Assembly: GCA_023101725.1 (NCBI GenBank)
Contig: JALJCO010007877.1
Location: forward strand, 372,001-436,000
Source: Atherinomorus stipes
Lineage: Eukaryota; Chordata; Actinopteri; Atheriniformes; Atherinidae
Length of the DNA: 64,000 nt
Reading direction: 5' to 3'
Of the stretch, positions 1 to 14,361 are shown piece after piece. The notes beneath the pieces were generated by a model. The model was not told the origin of the DNA and did not search any database. It saw only the letters and a list, made by a program, of their open reading frames with translations. The translations under genes were made by a program, and so were the position numbers. Position 1 is the stretch's first letter; every line of letters begins with the position of its first letter.

Positions 1-340
1 AACCAAATACATCATGAGATCGGGAAACTGATCATCAGGCCGTTATGTAGGTTCGTCTAACCAGGACTAGCAGCAGGAGATGGGCATCACTTAGTCCAAC
101 AGATACCAGTTTTGCGTCGTATCTTCTTCTCGCCTCGGCAGTAAGACTTTCAGTATTACTGGACGTTATTTCAACATTATTTCAAAGACAGACCGGCGGA
201 GAAAAAATTAAAAAGGGTGCAAAAACAGTTTTTGAGGCTCATAGTCCATCAGACGCCGTTCAAATACGAAGCATGTTTTCACCGCGGCCAACTTCGTGGT
301 CACGTGAATTCCGGGTTGTGACGTAGGCTCGCGCTGATCC
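1..340 (-). mobile_element. Terminus of THAP-associated DNA element, copy 1 (cut by window edge)
   Basis: Read on the minus strand, this stretch matches 14008-14350 closely, at roughly 90 percent by eye. It starts at its outer end with GGATCAGCGCGAGCC (rc of 326-340) and runs inward through the same coding-like fragment seen in the copy at 14008-15111. The copy is decayed: the position of the start codon used in the second copy reads ATA here. The sequence right of 340 (ATTGGCTCCG) has no counterpart in the other copy, so 340 is taken as the element boundary. The far end is outside the window, so its full length is unknown. Confidence 0.75.
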
Positions 341-379
341 ATTGGCTCCGATATTAACGAATAAGCTGGATCAGATGTT

Positions 380-770
380 GGATTAATGAGGCCGATCCAG
401 TATTCTGATCTAGTCCGTTCTTTATTTTTATCAATATAAACAGAAAGACAGTTACATACATGTAGTCACTTCAGGTCTATGTTTGCAACGCAGGTTACAT
501 CATCACACAGAGCAGAGTAGTGCTATTTCTTTTGGAGCTAATGTATGTTTTATTTATTATTAAATAAGTACATTTATAGCTGTATTAATTTGTTACCTTT
601 TAACAAGGCTAAATGTTTGTCACGCCCGATGCCTTCACTCACTTGGCAAGGTATACTGTTCATTCATTCTACAGTAGTATCAGATCAGTATCTGGTATTG
701 GCCAATATTCTCAGCCCAGGTGTTGGTATCAGACTGGATTGAAAAATGGATTGGTGCAACTCCAATTATG
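380..770. repeat. Probable decayed hAT-type repeat in TNRC6A intron
   Basis: The stretch has repeated GATC-rich words such as GGATCAGA, CCGATCCAG, TCAGATCAGTATC and AATGGATTGGTGCAACTCC. These resemble the internal and terminal words of short non-autonomous teleost hAT elements ending in GGTGCAxCxC. No matching left terminus or target duplication was found, so limits are approximate. It lies in the TNRC6A intron ahead of the exon at 1019; the rest of 341-1018 shows nothing else recognisable. Confidence 0.3.
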
Positions 771-1018
771 TTAAACTCCCATGAGTCTGATTATTTCTGA
801 GCGGAAAGAACATGCAGGTTATTGTCTTTGCACCCTTTGTCTCCAGTTTAAACTTTCATATGTAAACTGGCTGAGTACGTTGGTTTCCCTACAAGACCCC
901 TGTGGCCTGAATAATTCAAGATGACCATAGTCTTGGTTTGGGACTTGGTTTCACTCATTTTTCATAAAATGCTCACTTTGTTAGCAGATGTGTGATTGCA
1001 TACTGTGTGTGTTATCAG

Positions 1019-3026
1019 GCTCCAGTTGGGGTGACAGCAGCAGCTCAGGGAGAACTCAATGGCTTGTTCTGAAAAATCTCACACCTCAGGTACTGAACAA
1101 ATGTGCCATTTGTGGAGTTATACCTTTATATAAGAAACTATGAGACTGATAATATCAGTTTCTCATCTGATGTTTGTGCGGGCTTTGGTTTTCCAGATTG
1201 ACGGCTCTACACTGAGGACTTTGTGCATGCAGCACGGCCCTCTGATTACATTCCACCTCAACCTGCCGCATGGTAACGCCGTGGTTTGCTACAGCTCGAA
1301 GGACGAGGCCGCCAAGGCCCAGAAGAGCCTGCACATGTAAGAGCATCACACACACCCCGGCCTTCAGCTCGTCCATCAGGAACCCCTGATGGATGAGCCA
1401 AGCTAACTGCTGCCCACACCAGAGGCGCCAGAACGATGATTTCACACCTCAGTGAATGATATATTGTGGATTTTTACACATTTTTGAATCTGCTACACAG
1501 AAGTTCAGGTCAGAAAATGTGACACATAAAAGTCCACAATATGGCATTATCTTGAACAAATCTGATCAATTTTAGTGGTTGAGTTGTTTTAAACGGTAAA
1601 AAGAAAAGAAATCGCTCTTTTTGGTGGTTGTGGTGTGCTTGGTTCTCCTGTCAGTCGTCCTTTGCGTCTCCCCAAAGTGAGAAATAAATACTAGCTATGT
1701 TTATGTTTACATGGACAAATATTTCTTCTGAATAAAATCAAATGTGATCAGAGATTCCAGCTGACATTTACGAAGTGATCCTATCAGTGATGCGTTTACG
1801 TGATGAGCAGATTTAATAAAATCCAAAGACTTTTGGCATGTGCGGACTAATCCTGAAGATTATTTTAATTTTAAACCTGTTACCCGATGATGCTCAATAA
1901 TTCTTAACTCGTTCAGTTTCCAACAAAAACATTTCTGCCACAGTCCGGTTTGGTTTTGATTTTTTAAAAATTCCCTGAAACTCATTGTGGTTCCAGTCTG
2001 CACAGAAAAATCAGCCCAAAAAGCGGTTGGAATAGATGTTTTTTCCCCTGCTAATTTAAACAAAAAAAAAAAAGTTTGAAACCACCCCTTGATTAAATAG
2101 AAAATTCTTTCCGATCGAAGCTGATTGGATAAGCTGAGGTGTTTACAAGATGCATTTTTATTCTGATTGGATGTTCTTTGTTGCAAATGAAAGCATCAGT
2201 GCTAAGATTCTGGATTAGTGGAAATATAGGGCTTAGTGAATATAGCTGAACTTGTACAAGTGAGAGGGTCAAACACAGAATTTACAAAGTCCAGATTCAC
2301 CGGAGGCTCTGTCTGAGCTGGAATAAGCAAGAATTTTGTTTTTTTTTTTAATCAGTCTTGTTATGGCTGCAATAGGGTAGGCTGGATAACCGTCTCTTTC
2401 ACACAGAATCTTATCTGCAGGTGCAGATGCAATAAAGTCTCCCACAGCAAGCACTTGTGCTGAATCTGACTGATTCTGTGTGTCAAATAACACACAAACG
2501 TAAAAGGTGATAGAGAAGTAATGAAGGATAATAAGGAAAGTGCTCCATATAATTGATTGCTTTCTAACGTAGGTGTGAGACGGACGAATTCACTGACTGT
2601 AAACTGCACACACACTAACTCGGTTGTTGTCTCTGCAGGTGTGTTTTGGGGAACACTACTATTCTGGCTGAGTTTGCCAGCGAGGAGGAAATCAGCCGTT
2701 TCTTTGCACAAGGGCAGTCATTGGCCACTCCCTCCTCCGGCTGGCAGGCCATAGGCTCTTCTCAGAGCAGAATGGATCAGTCTCACCCCTTTCCCAGCCG
2801 CGCCCCTGAACCGAACCAGTGGAGCAGCAGCGATCTACACGGCTCCTCCCTCTGGGGCAGGCCCAACTATTCCAGTAGCCTGTGGGGGAGTCCCAGTGGC
2901 ACCGAGTCAGGGAGGATCAGCAGCCCTTCTCCAATCAGCTCCTTTCTCCCAATGGATCACCTGACAGGGGTGGAGACTCCATGTGAACCGCCTACCAATC
3001 ACACAGGCTGGAGGAAGGGTCAGTAG
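1019..3026 (+). CDS. tnrc6a: TNRC6A (GW182) C-terminal exons, 5' part outside window
   Basis: TNRC6/GW182 proteins bind Argonaute and recruit PABPC1 and the PAN2-PAN3 and CCR4-NOT deadenylases to silence microRNA targets in cytoplasmic P-bodies. Three coding exons are visible: 1019-1089 (acceptor TATCAG, donor GTACTG), 1197-1336 (donor GTAAGA) and 2639-3026 (stop TAG 3024-3026). Phases join cleanly as G/GC, 0 and AT/G. The translation gives [19 protein letters not shown], then the RRM-like fold with [19 protein letters not shown] and [20 protein letters not shown], then a Ser/Gly/Trp-rich tail with two LWG motifs and [16 protein letters not shown]. That tail resembles TNRC6A rather than 6B or 6C. 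Human TNRC6A, as remembered, ends just after VDHLGGGGESM; here about 16 further residues (from roughly TPCEPP to GWRKGQ) follow. The upstream Argonaute-binding GW repeats lie left of the window. Confidence 0.93.
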
Positions 3027-3308
3027 AGAATCATCAATAATCAACAGAAGAAATGGAAAAAAAACATGTAGTTATTAATGCAATGGCACTAGTTGGACTC
3101 TTTCTCACTTACAAGATATTCAACAAATCGGGGTCTCCCCTGTGGAATACAAGTTACGTTTCTCTTTCTGCACATATGTCCACTTTGTTTTCGCCCAAAA
3201 ACATATCAGTCGGAATACTTGAATCATGCAGGCCAATTCTATAATGTGAACGGATGGATATTTGCTTCCAGGTAGTGCTCTTTCAGACCGAAAAAAGCTT
3301 CAGTTGAG

Positions 3309-3310
<2 letters not shown>

Positions 3311-3341
<31 letters not shown>
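3311..3341. repeat. (ATT)n microsatellite
   Basis: About nine ATT units in a row within the TNRC6A 3' UTR, continuing into T-rich sequence. Confidence 0.85.
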
Positions 3342-3344
<3 letters not shown>

Positions 3345-3526
3345 TTTTTGTTTTCATTCGTCATGTTTATTGGAATTCCAACTTTTTTATTTTTACTTTT
3401 TATTTTCTTTTTTTTTTTTCAATACTTTTTTTTTTTTGCATTTGTTTGCTGACAATGTTGGAGTATGAGCTTTTTTTTAAAACTTTGCACTGAATGTGTT
3501 TTTTTTTTCTCAGTGTGTGTATGTAT

Positions 3527-3607
3527 ATAAATATATATATATATATATATATAAATGTGTTATATATATATATATATGTATGTATACATACATGTATATA
3601 AATATAA
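3527..3607. repeat. (TA)n / (TG)n microsatellite
   Basis: Alternating TA tract interrupted by AAATGTGT and GTATGTATACATACATG. It produces spurious Tyr/Ile-rich open frames. Confidence 0.85.
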
Positions 3608-6600
3608 TCTGCAATATAGAGGGAGCAGCCAGTTTTTCCAGTGTAGCTGTTTACTCATTGAGGTCCTTACCGTGTGTTTGTGTGTATGGAAGTACTTTGT
3701 GTGCATGTGACTTGCGAGTCGTGAATGAGTACGTGTGCGCTCCTCTCTGCCTTGGCACGCCTACCTTACTGCGTTGTCGTGGAGTTCAAGATCAACAGAT
3801 AGTTAAAAGAATAAAAACCTGACTTGGGATGATTATCTGGTGATAGAAAAAGAGACATTAAAAAGTATTGCACCGATTTTTTTTTTCTTTTCTTTTTTTT
3901 TTTTTCCTTTTTTTTTGTTTTAAAACTAAAGAACGTTGAGCTCTGCAGTGCAAAGGACTGTAGCCGCAGCTGGGACTAGCAAGCCCCGCCCACTCTAATA
4001 TAGGGGCGGGGCCTATCTAGCAAGCCCTCTCATTGAGCCCCCTAGTGGGCAGGGAGGGGACAGCACTTTCAGAATAGGCTTTCAATGTTTTGGAGGTGCC
4101 ACACTGCAACCTCTTGTTTACAAGACTTAGGAGGCGGAACGTGTGTTCATTCTTCATTTTAAAGAGAAGATAGAATGAAATATAAGAAAAATAAGCAAAA
4201 AAAATTAAAAAACTTAAAAAAAAAACTTGTATAAAAATGTATAAAACAAGAAAAAAATAATACTAAAAAAAAAGTAAATTCTTATTGAGGATGAAGACGA
4301 TGCTTTGTAACTCTGGGAAATCGGATCAGTGTTTTTTGGCCATGGTGTTGGTTATTTAAACTATTCCTCTTTGTCTGCTAAATAACCAGCAATGGTTCTC
4401 AGGAAATCAAGCCAGTTTTCCCCCCTTGTAGTTGAATTAAAAAAAAAAATACTACTCCTTGTAGGAAAGGAAAATCCAACTTCTAGCACTGAAAACTATG
4501 TATAGGTCTGTAAGTTTTTTTTTTCTCTGCCAAATAACTGCTTTAAGCTGGAGAAGCTCAACACACTGCTTTCAATATGCTGTCTTTTGAGGGAGGCGGA
4601 GGACCCCAGTCATGGGAAATCCTCCTCCTCTCTCTTCACTCCTCCACTCCACTGATGTAAAATATGTGGGGAGTGATAATTTTTTTATTTTTACTTTATT
4701 TTTCCGTGAGTGTGTGACTGAGTGGAAAATGTTCTGTCTTGTCAGAATTATAAACCAAGAGAAAGGCGAATCTGTATCTATGCATACTGTAGCCTCTCAC
4801 ATTCACATGGCCTACTGAGAGGTGTTTTTTTTTTTTTTTCCCTGTGTCTCAAAAATGTTTTTAAATGTTTCATTGAGTACAACAAATGCAAAATATTTCT
4901 TGCTTTTTTTTTTTTTTCTTTTCTTTTTCTTTTTGCTTTTAAATCATTGCCACAAATGGTGTTTTGAAAAAAAGGAAGAAAAAACTTTAAATCCTGTTTT
5001 GGTTGAAGATATTTTAACAGTGCAAAAGTCGTCCACATTTCATTGCCTTGATCCTAATTGTGTCCGAAGATGCAACAACAAGTCAAGTGGCTTCTACCTG
5101 TTTACAAATAGAATATGATTGTATTGTTGTACTGTTGTTTTTTTTTTTCCTTCTTTTCTTTTTTTCCCTCCTTTGGGTTGGGGAGGGTGGGGTACTCATC
5201 TGAAGTTCCTGACATCATGAATTGTGTGTATGTGTGTGTTTGGATGTTTTGTATGGGTGGAGTCTTTCAGCTGCAGGGGAGGGAGTTATTATTGGGGGGG
5301 GGGGGGGGGGCTGCGTGTGAGAAGGCGTGAATGTAAATCCACCGGTGGTGTTGACAAAAAAAAAAAAAAAAATACAAGCGTGAATAATACATTTTACTTA
5401 TCTACCAGTGATTGTTAAGTTACTACGATGCACATTTTTTCCGCAGCGAAACGAAAGCTTCAGAGTGCGTGAACGAGAAATCAGCATTAGCGAAGCCATG
5501 GACCTTAATTTCTTTTTTCTTCATTTTGTTAAGCCTGTTTGTTTTTTTTTTTTAGGTTTTTTTTGCACGCACATTTTTTTCCCCCCCTCCAACCAGTTAG
5601 GTTTTTATTTCAGAAGTACTATAAGCCTTGGCTTTAGTTGTGTTTTTAAAGTTTAGCCGTGAATTTTAAACGACTTCAGAGCGTATGTAGTGAGACAGAA
5701 CCTTGAGTATTAGCCAGACTTGACAGTGGTGTGTGCCAGTATTGAACGCTCTTTACCAAATAATTCAATCATACAAAAGATTAGTTTACTTAATTCCACA
5801 TCTCTTTGCTTAACTATATAAATATATATATATATCTTCTTTGTACTTTTGTGTTATCAAATGGAACATCTGAACTGTATTTGTCATGTATTTTTGAGTT
5901 AACTTAATTTGACAAATTGAACTGAGGCGCCTTGGATTTTTGCACTTGGGTGGATTTGGAGGAAGCAAGCGGAGAGCAGAGGCACAGTCGGTGTGTGGGG
6001 GGGGGAGGGGTGGGTTACTTTTCAGGCCGGTCTGAGGGAAGTGGTGCGCCTGTGAGAGTATTGAGACAGGGTAAAGTTAGTTTGTCTGCTTTGCTTTCAG
6101 CTGAAGTGAAAGGCGTATATCTGTGTGTTTACGTGCGTGAGCTGTGACCAGACACGATGGTGCTTTGTCGGTCTCCAGCTGGCCGACCGATGAAAGCGGC
6201 GAACCCTCCTCGCTGCCTGAAATGAGCCAGAATGTAGCTGTAACGGTTGGGGAAGGGGGGTAAAAAAAGAAAAAGCGAGGCCTCGATCTTCCTTCTCTTG
6301 CACCTCATCAGCTTCAGCTGATTCTGCTGGTGCTTGTTGCCATGGAGATGCTCTCATGTTGAGCTTGACTGAAACAAGGTGATGCTTCTTGTTGGCTCGC
6401 CGTGACTCGGGCGGAAGGGGCGTGACTTGCAAATCGGCTGCTTCTTCCTGGCTTTTCGGGGACACAGGGTTACATTTGCCTCCTCGCTGGCTTATCCAGG
6501 ATCAGCTCTCCCCTCTCCAAACCCTCTAAGCTTAACTACAGGAGAGGAGAAGAAAAACTGACGAGAAGTTTGGGGGGGGCAAGTGAACGCGAAATTGCCT

Positions 6601-8584
6601 ACAGTCCCTTTTTGCTTCTTAAAACGACTTTACACTTAGTTTGCTCAGATTTTTTTTTTTGGCAGTGTATCTTTTCCTTTGTGCTGATCCAGGAGCAGCT
6701 TTGTCCTTCTTTACCTTAACCATTACCGGGACAATAACTGACCCCTGATCAGCAGCCCAGGAGGCATTGCTGCACTGTTGGAGAAGGGACAAGCAACGTC
6801 TGTAAAACGCCTCTCAATAATGTCAGTGATGTTACTGTTTAGGCAGCGTCATCTCGCCGTCTTTGTCTCGCCTGATCTACTGTCAAATATGTGTGTTTGT
6901 GTGTGTGTGTGTGTGCGCGCGCATGAAAGTGTAAACCCAGTCTTGTGCAGAAACATTGTTAACTCATTATCATGCCAAATTAAGGAGGGAGGGTGAGAGG
7001 GAAGGAAAGGGATTGATTTTTGTTTTGTTTTTAGTTGTGTATGTGTGCATACGTGTATTTAAAAAGCTGGACAATGTTTAATGCTTGAAGAAAAATTTTT
7101 TCAAAAGGATGATGTGAGGAAAACCACCATGAGCAATGTACAATCCCCAGGGCTGCCAAGCAGCTTCCCGACAGGGCCAGACGAGGGGAGGAAGGAAGGA
7201 TAGAGGGGTAGGAGAGGAGGGAAGCTGGCTGGTGATACTCTACTACTTTTTAATATTTAAGAAAAAAAAATAATGTGACTCGTTGTTTCTCTTAACTATC
7301 CTGTGAGTAAATGCTTATACTATATCATAACACACCCAGCGGCTCCTACAGTCGATCAAAAGCGTTAAGGCTATTTTTTTTTCTTTTTGACAGAAAAAAA
7401 CTAATAAAAAAAAAAACTTAAAAAAAAAAAAAAAAAAACTAAACAAAAACTGTGAGAATCTGCTGTCTTTGTTGTTTTACATATTTAGTATGACCACACA
7501 AACAAACCCTGAAAAAGCTTTAGTCTAACCAGCACAAAGATGTGGGTGGGTTATCAGGGTGGGGGTGGGGGGGGGGGGGGGTGAATGGGTAAGGGGGCGG
7601 GTATCGCTCAGAGAGACTATGCAGTGGAGCGTTGAACCCAGGCTTCCATGTCCACCTCGGGTTTTGATTTTTCCTTTTGAGAAAAAACTGAATTAAAAAA
7701 AAAAAAAAAACTAATTTTTTTTCCTTTATTTTTCTTAAACACAGCTGAGATGGGATTCCCAGTAATATTCCTCAAACATGTCGTGCCATCTTTAAATCGT
7801 ACTTCTAATAAATAAAAGGAACCTTTATTACCTAGCAACCGTCGGGCCAGTTGTAGCAGGAGAGGACAGGTTAAGATTTGCGAAGTCATCTCTTTATTTT
7901 CACAGCTTGTCTCCTCGTTAGGCTGAGGGGGAGAAGCCGGAGAAACTGCAAATTTTACACAACTACCATGTTTTTTATAGAGATTCTATCAATCCACAGT
8001 GTGTAGTTGGATCACCTGTAAACCTATTATGCACATTGTTTTGGGGAGACTGTTGAAACTATATATAATATATATGAGAATATAAACCTAACAGTGTCTA
8101 TAATCACAGAGAGAGGGGGGGGGGGCGTCTTCCCCTCCAAACAAAACAGGAAGTACCTTTTTATTTTCAAATGTCTTCCTTGGCTCGTCAAAGGATTTTA
8201 TCTTAAACTTCGGTGGTATCTGCACTTTTTGAAGGACAATCTTTTATTTGTATGGGTATAAAAATTGACAAAAACGAAGTCACCTGATATTACATGGTAT
8301 AGAAAACCAACTCCAGTGTGCTCTAATAATGAATGTCTCCTCTGATGCTGTCTGTTTGGTTTCATTTAATCTTTTTCTTTCATTCTTCCTTCGTTGCTTG
8401 GTTTGTTCTGTTTTTTTTCCCTCTTCTTTTTCTGGATTTTAGTGCTCTTAAAAGAATCTGTACTAAGGTGTAGAGTAGTAAGTAGTAGGTCTTCTGTTGG
8501 CTGTACTCGTATACTGATTACTGTTTGTAACCCTCTGGCTCCTGCAGCCAGCATACAAAGCTGTATAACTTGGGTACAACCCTC

Positions 8585-8590
8585 AATAAA
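8585..8590 (+). terminator. tnrc6a: Poly(A) signal, probable end of TNRC6A transcript
   Basis: AATAAA in the context ACAACCCTCAATAAAAGAC. It is the first canonical signal after a long 3' UTR that is followed by sequence with a different, repeat-rich character. Confidence 0.6.
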
Positions 8591-9228
8591 AGACTAACAA
8601 TGACTCAGCTGGTCTCCATTTCTTTTATTTTGCATGTAGAACATGAACAGAGCACCAAGTTTCTTTGTAGTGGGGTGGTTAGTGGAGAAAATCATCTTTT
8701 CCAGGACTAAGGTCGAGGAAAGCTGGAAGGAGAAAGTCATCAGTATTTGGTATAAGAACCCTCCTGCAGTGATGAGCAGATAGTTTAAATGAGTTGTAAT
8801 GTGTGTAAATTTCTTTATACAAGCTCAAGTTGCCACATGACGATGTATTAACAAGGTTTGAATTTAAAACCAGAGAAAGCCCATAAATAAAAGCTGATGT
8901 CACCAACTGTTTCCACACATTAGTCCTCATGAATCCCAGTTGGCACAATTGGATTAAAATAATTTTGTGTGTAGTCATAAAGAATTTGGGGACAAAATTA
9001 TTTTATTTCTTTCATGAATGAATCATAAAAGGTGTTAAAGCTCTTTTTCTTTGTATTTAGACTTCAAGCTTCCCCCACGGTAGATGGTACTTAATATTTC
9101 CAGTTCTACTTAATAAACTTGGCACAAAAGTAACCAAATTTATGTTAGATTATTTCTCCTCTTTAATAAAGCAAATTGACGTATTACACATTGCTGGAAA
9201 GCCTGATCAGTCTAAAACTATAATTTGT

Positions 9229-9475
9229 GGCGGCTCCACAGCTGTGGAACGTGCTGCCTCTGAGTATCAGAGCCGCTCAGTCTCTCCCTTTTTAACATGA
9301 CCGGTGTCAAATGTATTTTATTATATGTATTTATTATATTAGATATAAATTTGTTTTTCTTCTCTGTTTATCTTTTATTGTGAATTGTTTTAAGTATTCA
9401 ATCGTTCGGTTGCGTTGTACAGCACCTCTGGCTCCAAAAGGATGTTTGTGCTCTGTAAATAAATTGAACTTGTTA
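9229..9475 (+). mobile_element. L2-like LINE 3' fragment
   Basis: The translation includes APQLWNVLPLSIRAAQSLP, matching the C-terminal motif of fish L2/CR1-group reverse transcriptases (usual form: RLWNSLPxxxRxAxS). It is followed by an AT-rich 3' tail with TGTGCTCTGTAAATAAATTG, the common tail form of these LINEs. It is heavily 5'-truncated. Confidence 0.7.
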
Positions 9476-9614
9476 AGATCATGTATGTGAGATAAGCAAC
9501 TCAGCTAAATATGTGGATAGTTGACTCTATCCTCCAGGAAAACACCAACAAAGCCAGCATCATCCACCTCCAGAGCTGGAAGTGACAAGGATGAAATGGC
9601 CTGAGAGTCCAGAT

Positions 9615-10019
9615 CAAGGTTATTATAGTAAACGAAAACTAACAAAGTGAAAACTAAAATTGAAAGAACATTTTCGTTAACTGAAATAAAAGTACAAATG
9701 ACAGTTTTTAAAAAAAACGATAACGAACTGAAACTGTTTTGTCTTTACAAAACTAAAATTATTATAAAAACATCCTTAGTTTTACTCTTTGTAAATTTAT
9801 TTAATACATAAGACAAATACCTATAATTTACGGAATAAAACTGAAACTAACACTGAAAGTAATTAAAACTAAACTAAAACTCAGCATTTTCCAAAAAAAA
9901 AAACAAAAACTCGCAAATCTGCTAGTAAAACTAACTAAAACTAACTGAATTGAAAAACAAAAAGTCAAAACAAGATAAAAACTGAAACTAATTGAAAATC
10001 AAAAACTATTATAACCTTG
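9615..10019. mobile_element. Non-autonomous hAT-like element with 8-bp target duplication
   Basis: The inverted ends are CAAGGTTATTATAG and CTATTATAACCTTG. The flanks are an exact 8-bp direct repeat, GTCCAGAT, at 9607-9614 and 10020-10027. The inside is composed of AAAACTAAAACTAA-type repeats with no coding capacity. Eight-base duplications are the rule for hAT transposons. Confidence 0.85.
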
Positions 10020-10060
10020 GTCCAGATGTCAGCTAAATACCTCTGGGTATGTTGTACAAG

Positions 10061-10240
10061 CAGTGGTGTCAAACTGCAGTCCTCCAGGGCCGCCATCCTG
10101 CAGGTTTTTATCGTTTTCCCGCTCCAACACTCCTGATTCTACGTAAATGGATCCACAACTTCTTCACAATGATTCATTCATTTCAGCTGGATGTGCTGGA
10201 GCAGAGAAACGGCAGCCCAAAGACGGGTGTTGGACACCTG
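10061..10240. repeat. hAT-type MITE relic (CAGTGGTGTCAAACTGCAGTCC family)
   Basis: It starts CAGTGGTGTCAAACTGCAGTC and ends near GGTGTTGGACACCTG, an imperfect inverse. Internal words (CTGCAGG near the start, TGCTGGAGCAG later) match the common teleost repeat that carries a CAGGTGTGTTGGAGCAGG core. The right boundary is approximate and no target duplication was found. Confidence 0.5.
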
Positions 10241-10810
10241 CATGCTGGAGAGATCAACAACTCCAGGCTGAGGAATGGGATGCCATCCCATAACCAGCAT
10301 GAGGTGATGCCAGCTTGTAGCAGTATACGGATCTTCCACATGCTTCTGGCGTTCCCGTCCCTTTTTTTGTGTGTACAGCAGGGAATGGTAGGAACATTTT
10401 ACAGGAAATAAAGAAATTCTGACTGAAAAAATCTGTCAATTTTCCCAGTAAAATCATTGGACACTTAACCATTAAAAAATCCCAGTTGGACACCTGGTTA
10501 AGGTACAACTGAAAACAGGTTCAAGAAGTAGAACTAGTAGTAATCAGGTTACACATAAGACATGTTATATTTCACACTTTTTCATTAGTTTACAGTCTGA
10601 TGTAAACCTTTTTTTTAAAACCACAAATTTAAGTTTGCTTATGAATTGTAGTTTATGCACATTTGTTCTGAATTTAGCAACAATTACATAAAAATGTGAA
10701 ACTTGGTCGCTCCACAAAACATAACTCTTGTAAATTATTCAAAATGCACTTAACACACTTTCACGTGACAACATATCTGAACAGCAGACACTGAACCAGA
10801 GCAATGTGTG

Positions 10811-10824
10811 TTTATTGATTTATT
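10811..10824 (-). terminator. ndufab1: NDUFAB1 poly(A) signals
   Basis: Two AATAAA hexamers on the minus strand (TTTATT at 10811-10816 and 10819-10824), about 370 bases past the NDUFAB1 stop. The sequence between 10825 and 11186 is its presumed 3' UTR. Confidence 0.6.
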
Positions 10825-11186
10825 AATGAGAAATTATACATCAGAACCACAAGCTGGGGCTGGAAGAAAAATAAAATCAAAGCTATGATGTATCCTTATA
10901 TCACAGATTTTAATCTTCAAGCTCCCAAGAACATGTTCATTTAAATACAGTCAAACGAAAAGACACGGCAGCAGACACACTGGACATGAGCCGACGGGTT
11001 GAAGTGGAAATGGTGCGACACCCATCTGCTTCATAAGTACTTCCTGTGGGAAGGTGGTGTCATCTTCTAGAGGAAAGTGGGAAGACAAATACGAATGATT
11101 TTTTTTTTCACATCAAAAGATAAAACCTCAGTGATGTGAGGCAGAGAACAGGTCTGACCCACCTGCCTCTGGTGAAGTAGAGCAAA

Positions 11187-13503
<2,317 letters not shown>

Positions 13504-13575
13504 GATGGAGAGAACTTACTGGTGGATCACCAGCGTGTAAAGCGAAGAAGAAGATCGAGGTCAAGGGCTCCACAG

Positions 13576-13586
13576 TGCGCATGGGC
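13576..13586. promoter_or_regulatory. NRF1-like motif upstream of NDUFAB1
   Basis: TGCGCATGGGC, close to the NRF1 consensus TGCGCATGCGC, lies about 75 bases upstream of the NDUFAB1 start codon. NRF1 is a known regulator of nuclear respiratory-chain genes; use here is inferred. Confidence 0.4.
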
Positions 13587-14180
13587 AAGGCACAAACCGT
13601 AATTTTCATACAGTATTTTTTTTAACTGTTAATTTGTGTTTTATTCTCAAATATAATACTAAATAAACGTTTGATAAAACATTTGAACAGTAAAATCAAA
13701 TTAAATGGGTAATAATCAAAGACTGTAAATAATTCGAAACGTGGAGCAAAGAATCAACTCAGGCAAAACCAATCGATATCAGATAAATTTTTCATAATCA
13801 CGCACAAGTGAAAACTTGTGTGATTTTTTACGTTTGTAACTGTATTTAACTCGAATATCTGAGCAGGAGTTCATGAAAGAGTTAAGAGACATCCTAAACG
13901 TCTCCCCCAGTTTGGATCTGGACTAAACACGGAATGTTAGGATTTCTGAAACGCCACTGGGTGGGGGTATTTAATTCCTTGTGGAGTGCTTTGCTTTGGG
14001 TCTCTATGGATCAGCGCGAGCCTACGTCACAACCCGGAATTCACGTGACCATGAAGCTGGTCGCGGTGAAAACATGCTTCGTATTTGAACGGCGTCTGAT
14101 GGACTATGAGCCTCAAAAACCGCTTTTGCACTCTTTTTAATTTTTTTTCTCCGCCGGTCTGTCTTTGAAATATTATTGAA

Positions 14181-14361
14181 ATGACGTCCAGTTATACTGA
14201 AAGTCTCACTGCCGATGCTAGAAGAAGATACGAAGCTAAACTAGTATCTGTTGGACTCAGTGATGCCCATCTTCTGCTGCTACAGCCTGGTTAGACGAAC
14301 CTACCTGTACATAACAGCCTGATGATCAGTTTCCCGATCTCATGATGTATTTGGTTTCATC
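14181..14361 (+). pseudogene. Coding fragment resembling the N-terminus of multi-copy YqaJ-type fish proteins
   Basis: From ATG 14181 it reads TSSYTESLTADARRRYEAKL, then LSDAHLLLLQPG and a stop. After a small shift, DDQFPDLMMYLVSS follows, ending in a good splice donor (CATCAG then GTAAGC at 14362). The pattern LTxxARxRYxxKL...PDxxFPDxxxYLV is what I remember at the start of large multi-copy fish and invertebrate proteins that carry a YqaJ-type exonuclease domain and often a THAP or SWIM domain. The nuclease domain itself is not present. Family assignment is from memory and tentative; the broken frame says this copy is inactive. Confidence 0.4.

Larger units (their letters stand above)
3027..8600 (+). 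other. tnrc6a: TNRC6A 3' UTR, about 5.6 kb
   Basis: From the TNRC6A stop to the first convincing poly(A) signal at 8585 there is no supported coding region. The stretch is rich in homopolymer tracts: T runs near 3410-3440, 3870-3910, 4824-4840 and 5135-5165, G runs near 5295-5310 and 7567-7580, and A runs near 5357-5372 and 7418-7438. Long AU-rich 3' UTRs are usual for TNRC6 genes. Open frames on either strand here are low-complexity or have no recognisable family. The UTR assignment is inferred from position and the signal; transcript data were not available. Confidence 0.6.

Noticed and set aside
2361..2711. 116-codon minus-strand open frame over the TNRC6A last-exon acceptor
   Set aside because: It is antisense to the coding exon and intron, with no family resemblance and no splice context.
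6097..6465. 122-codon minus-strand open frame in the TNRC6A 3' UTR
   Set aside because: Composition is low complexity and no motif is recognisable; position favours UTR.
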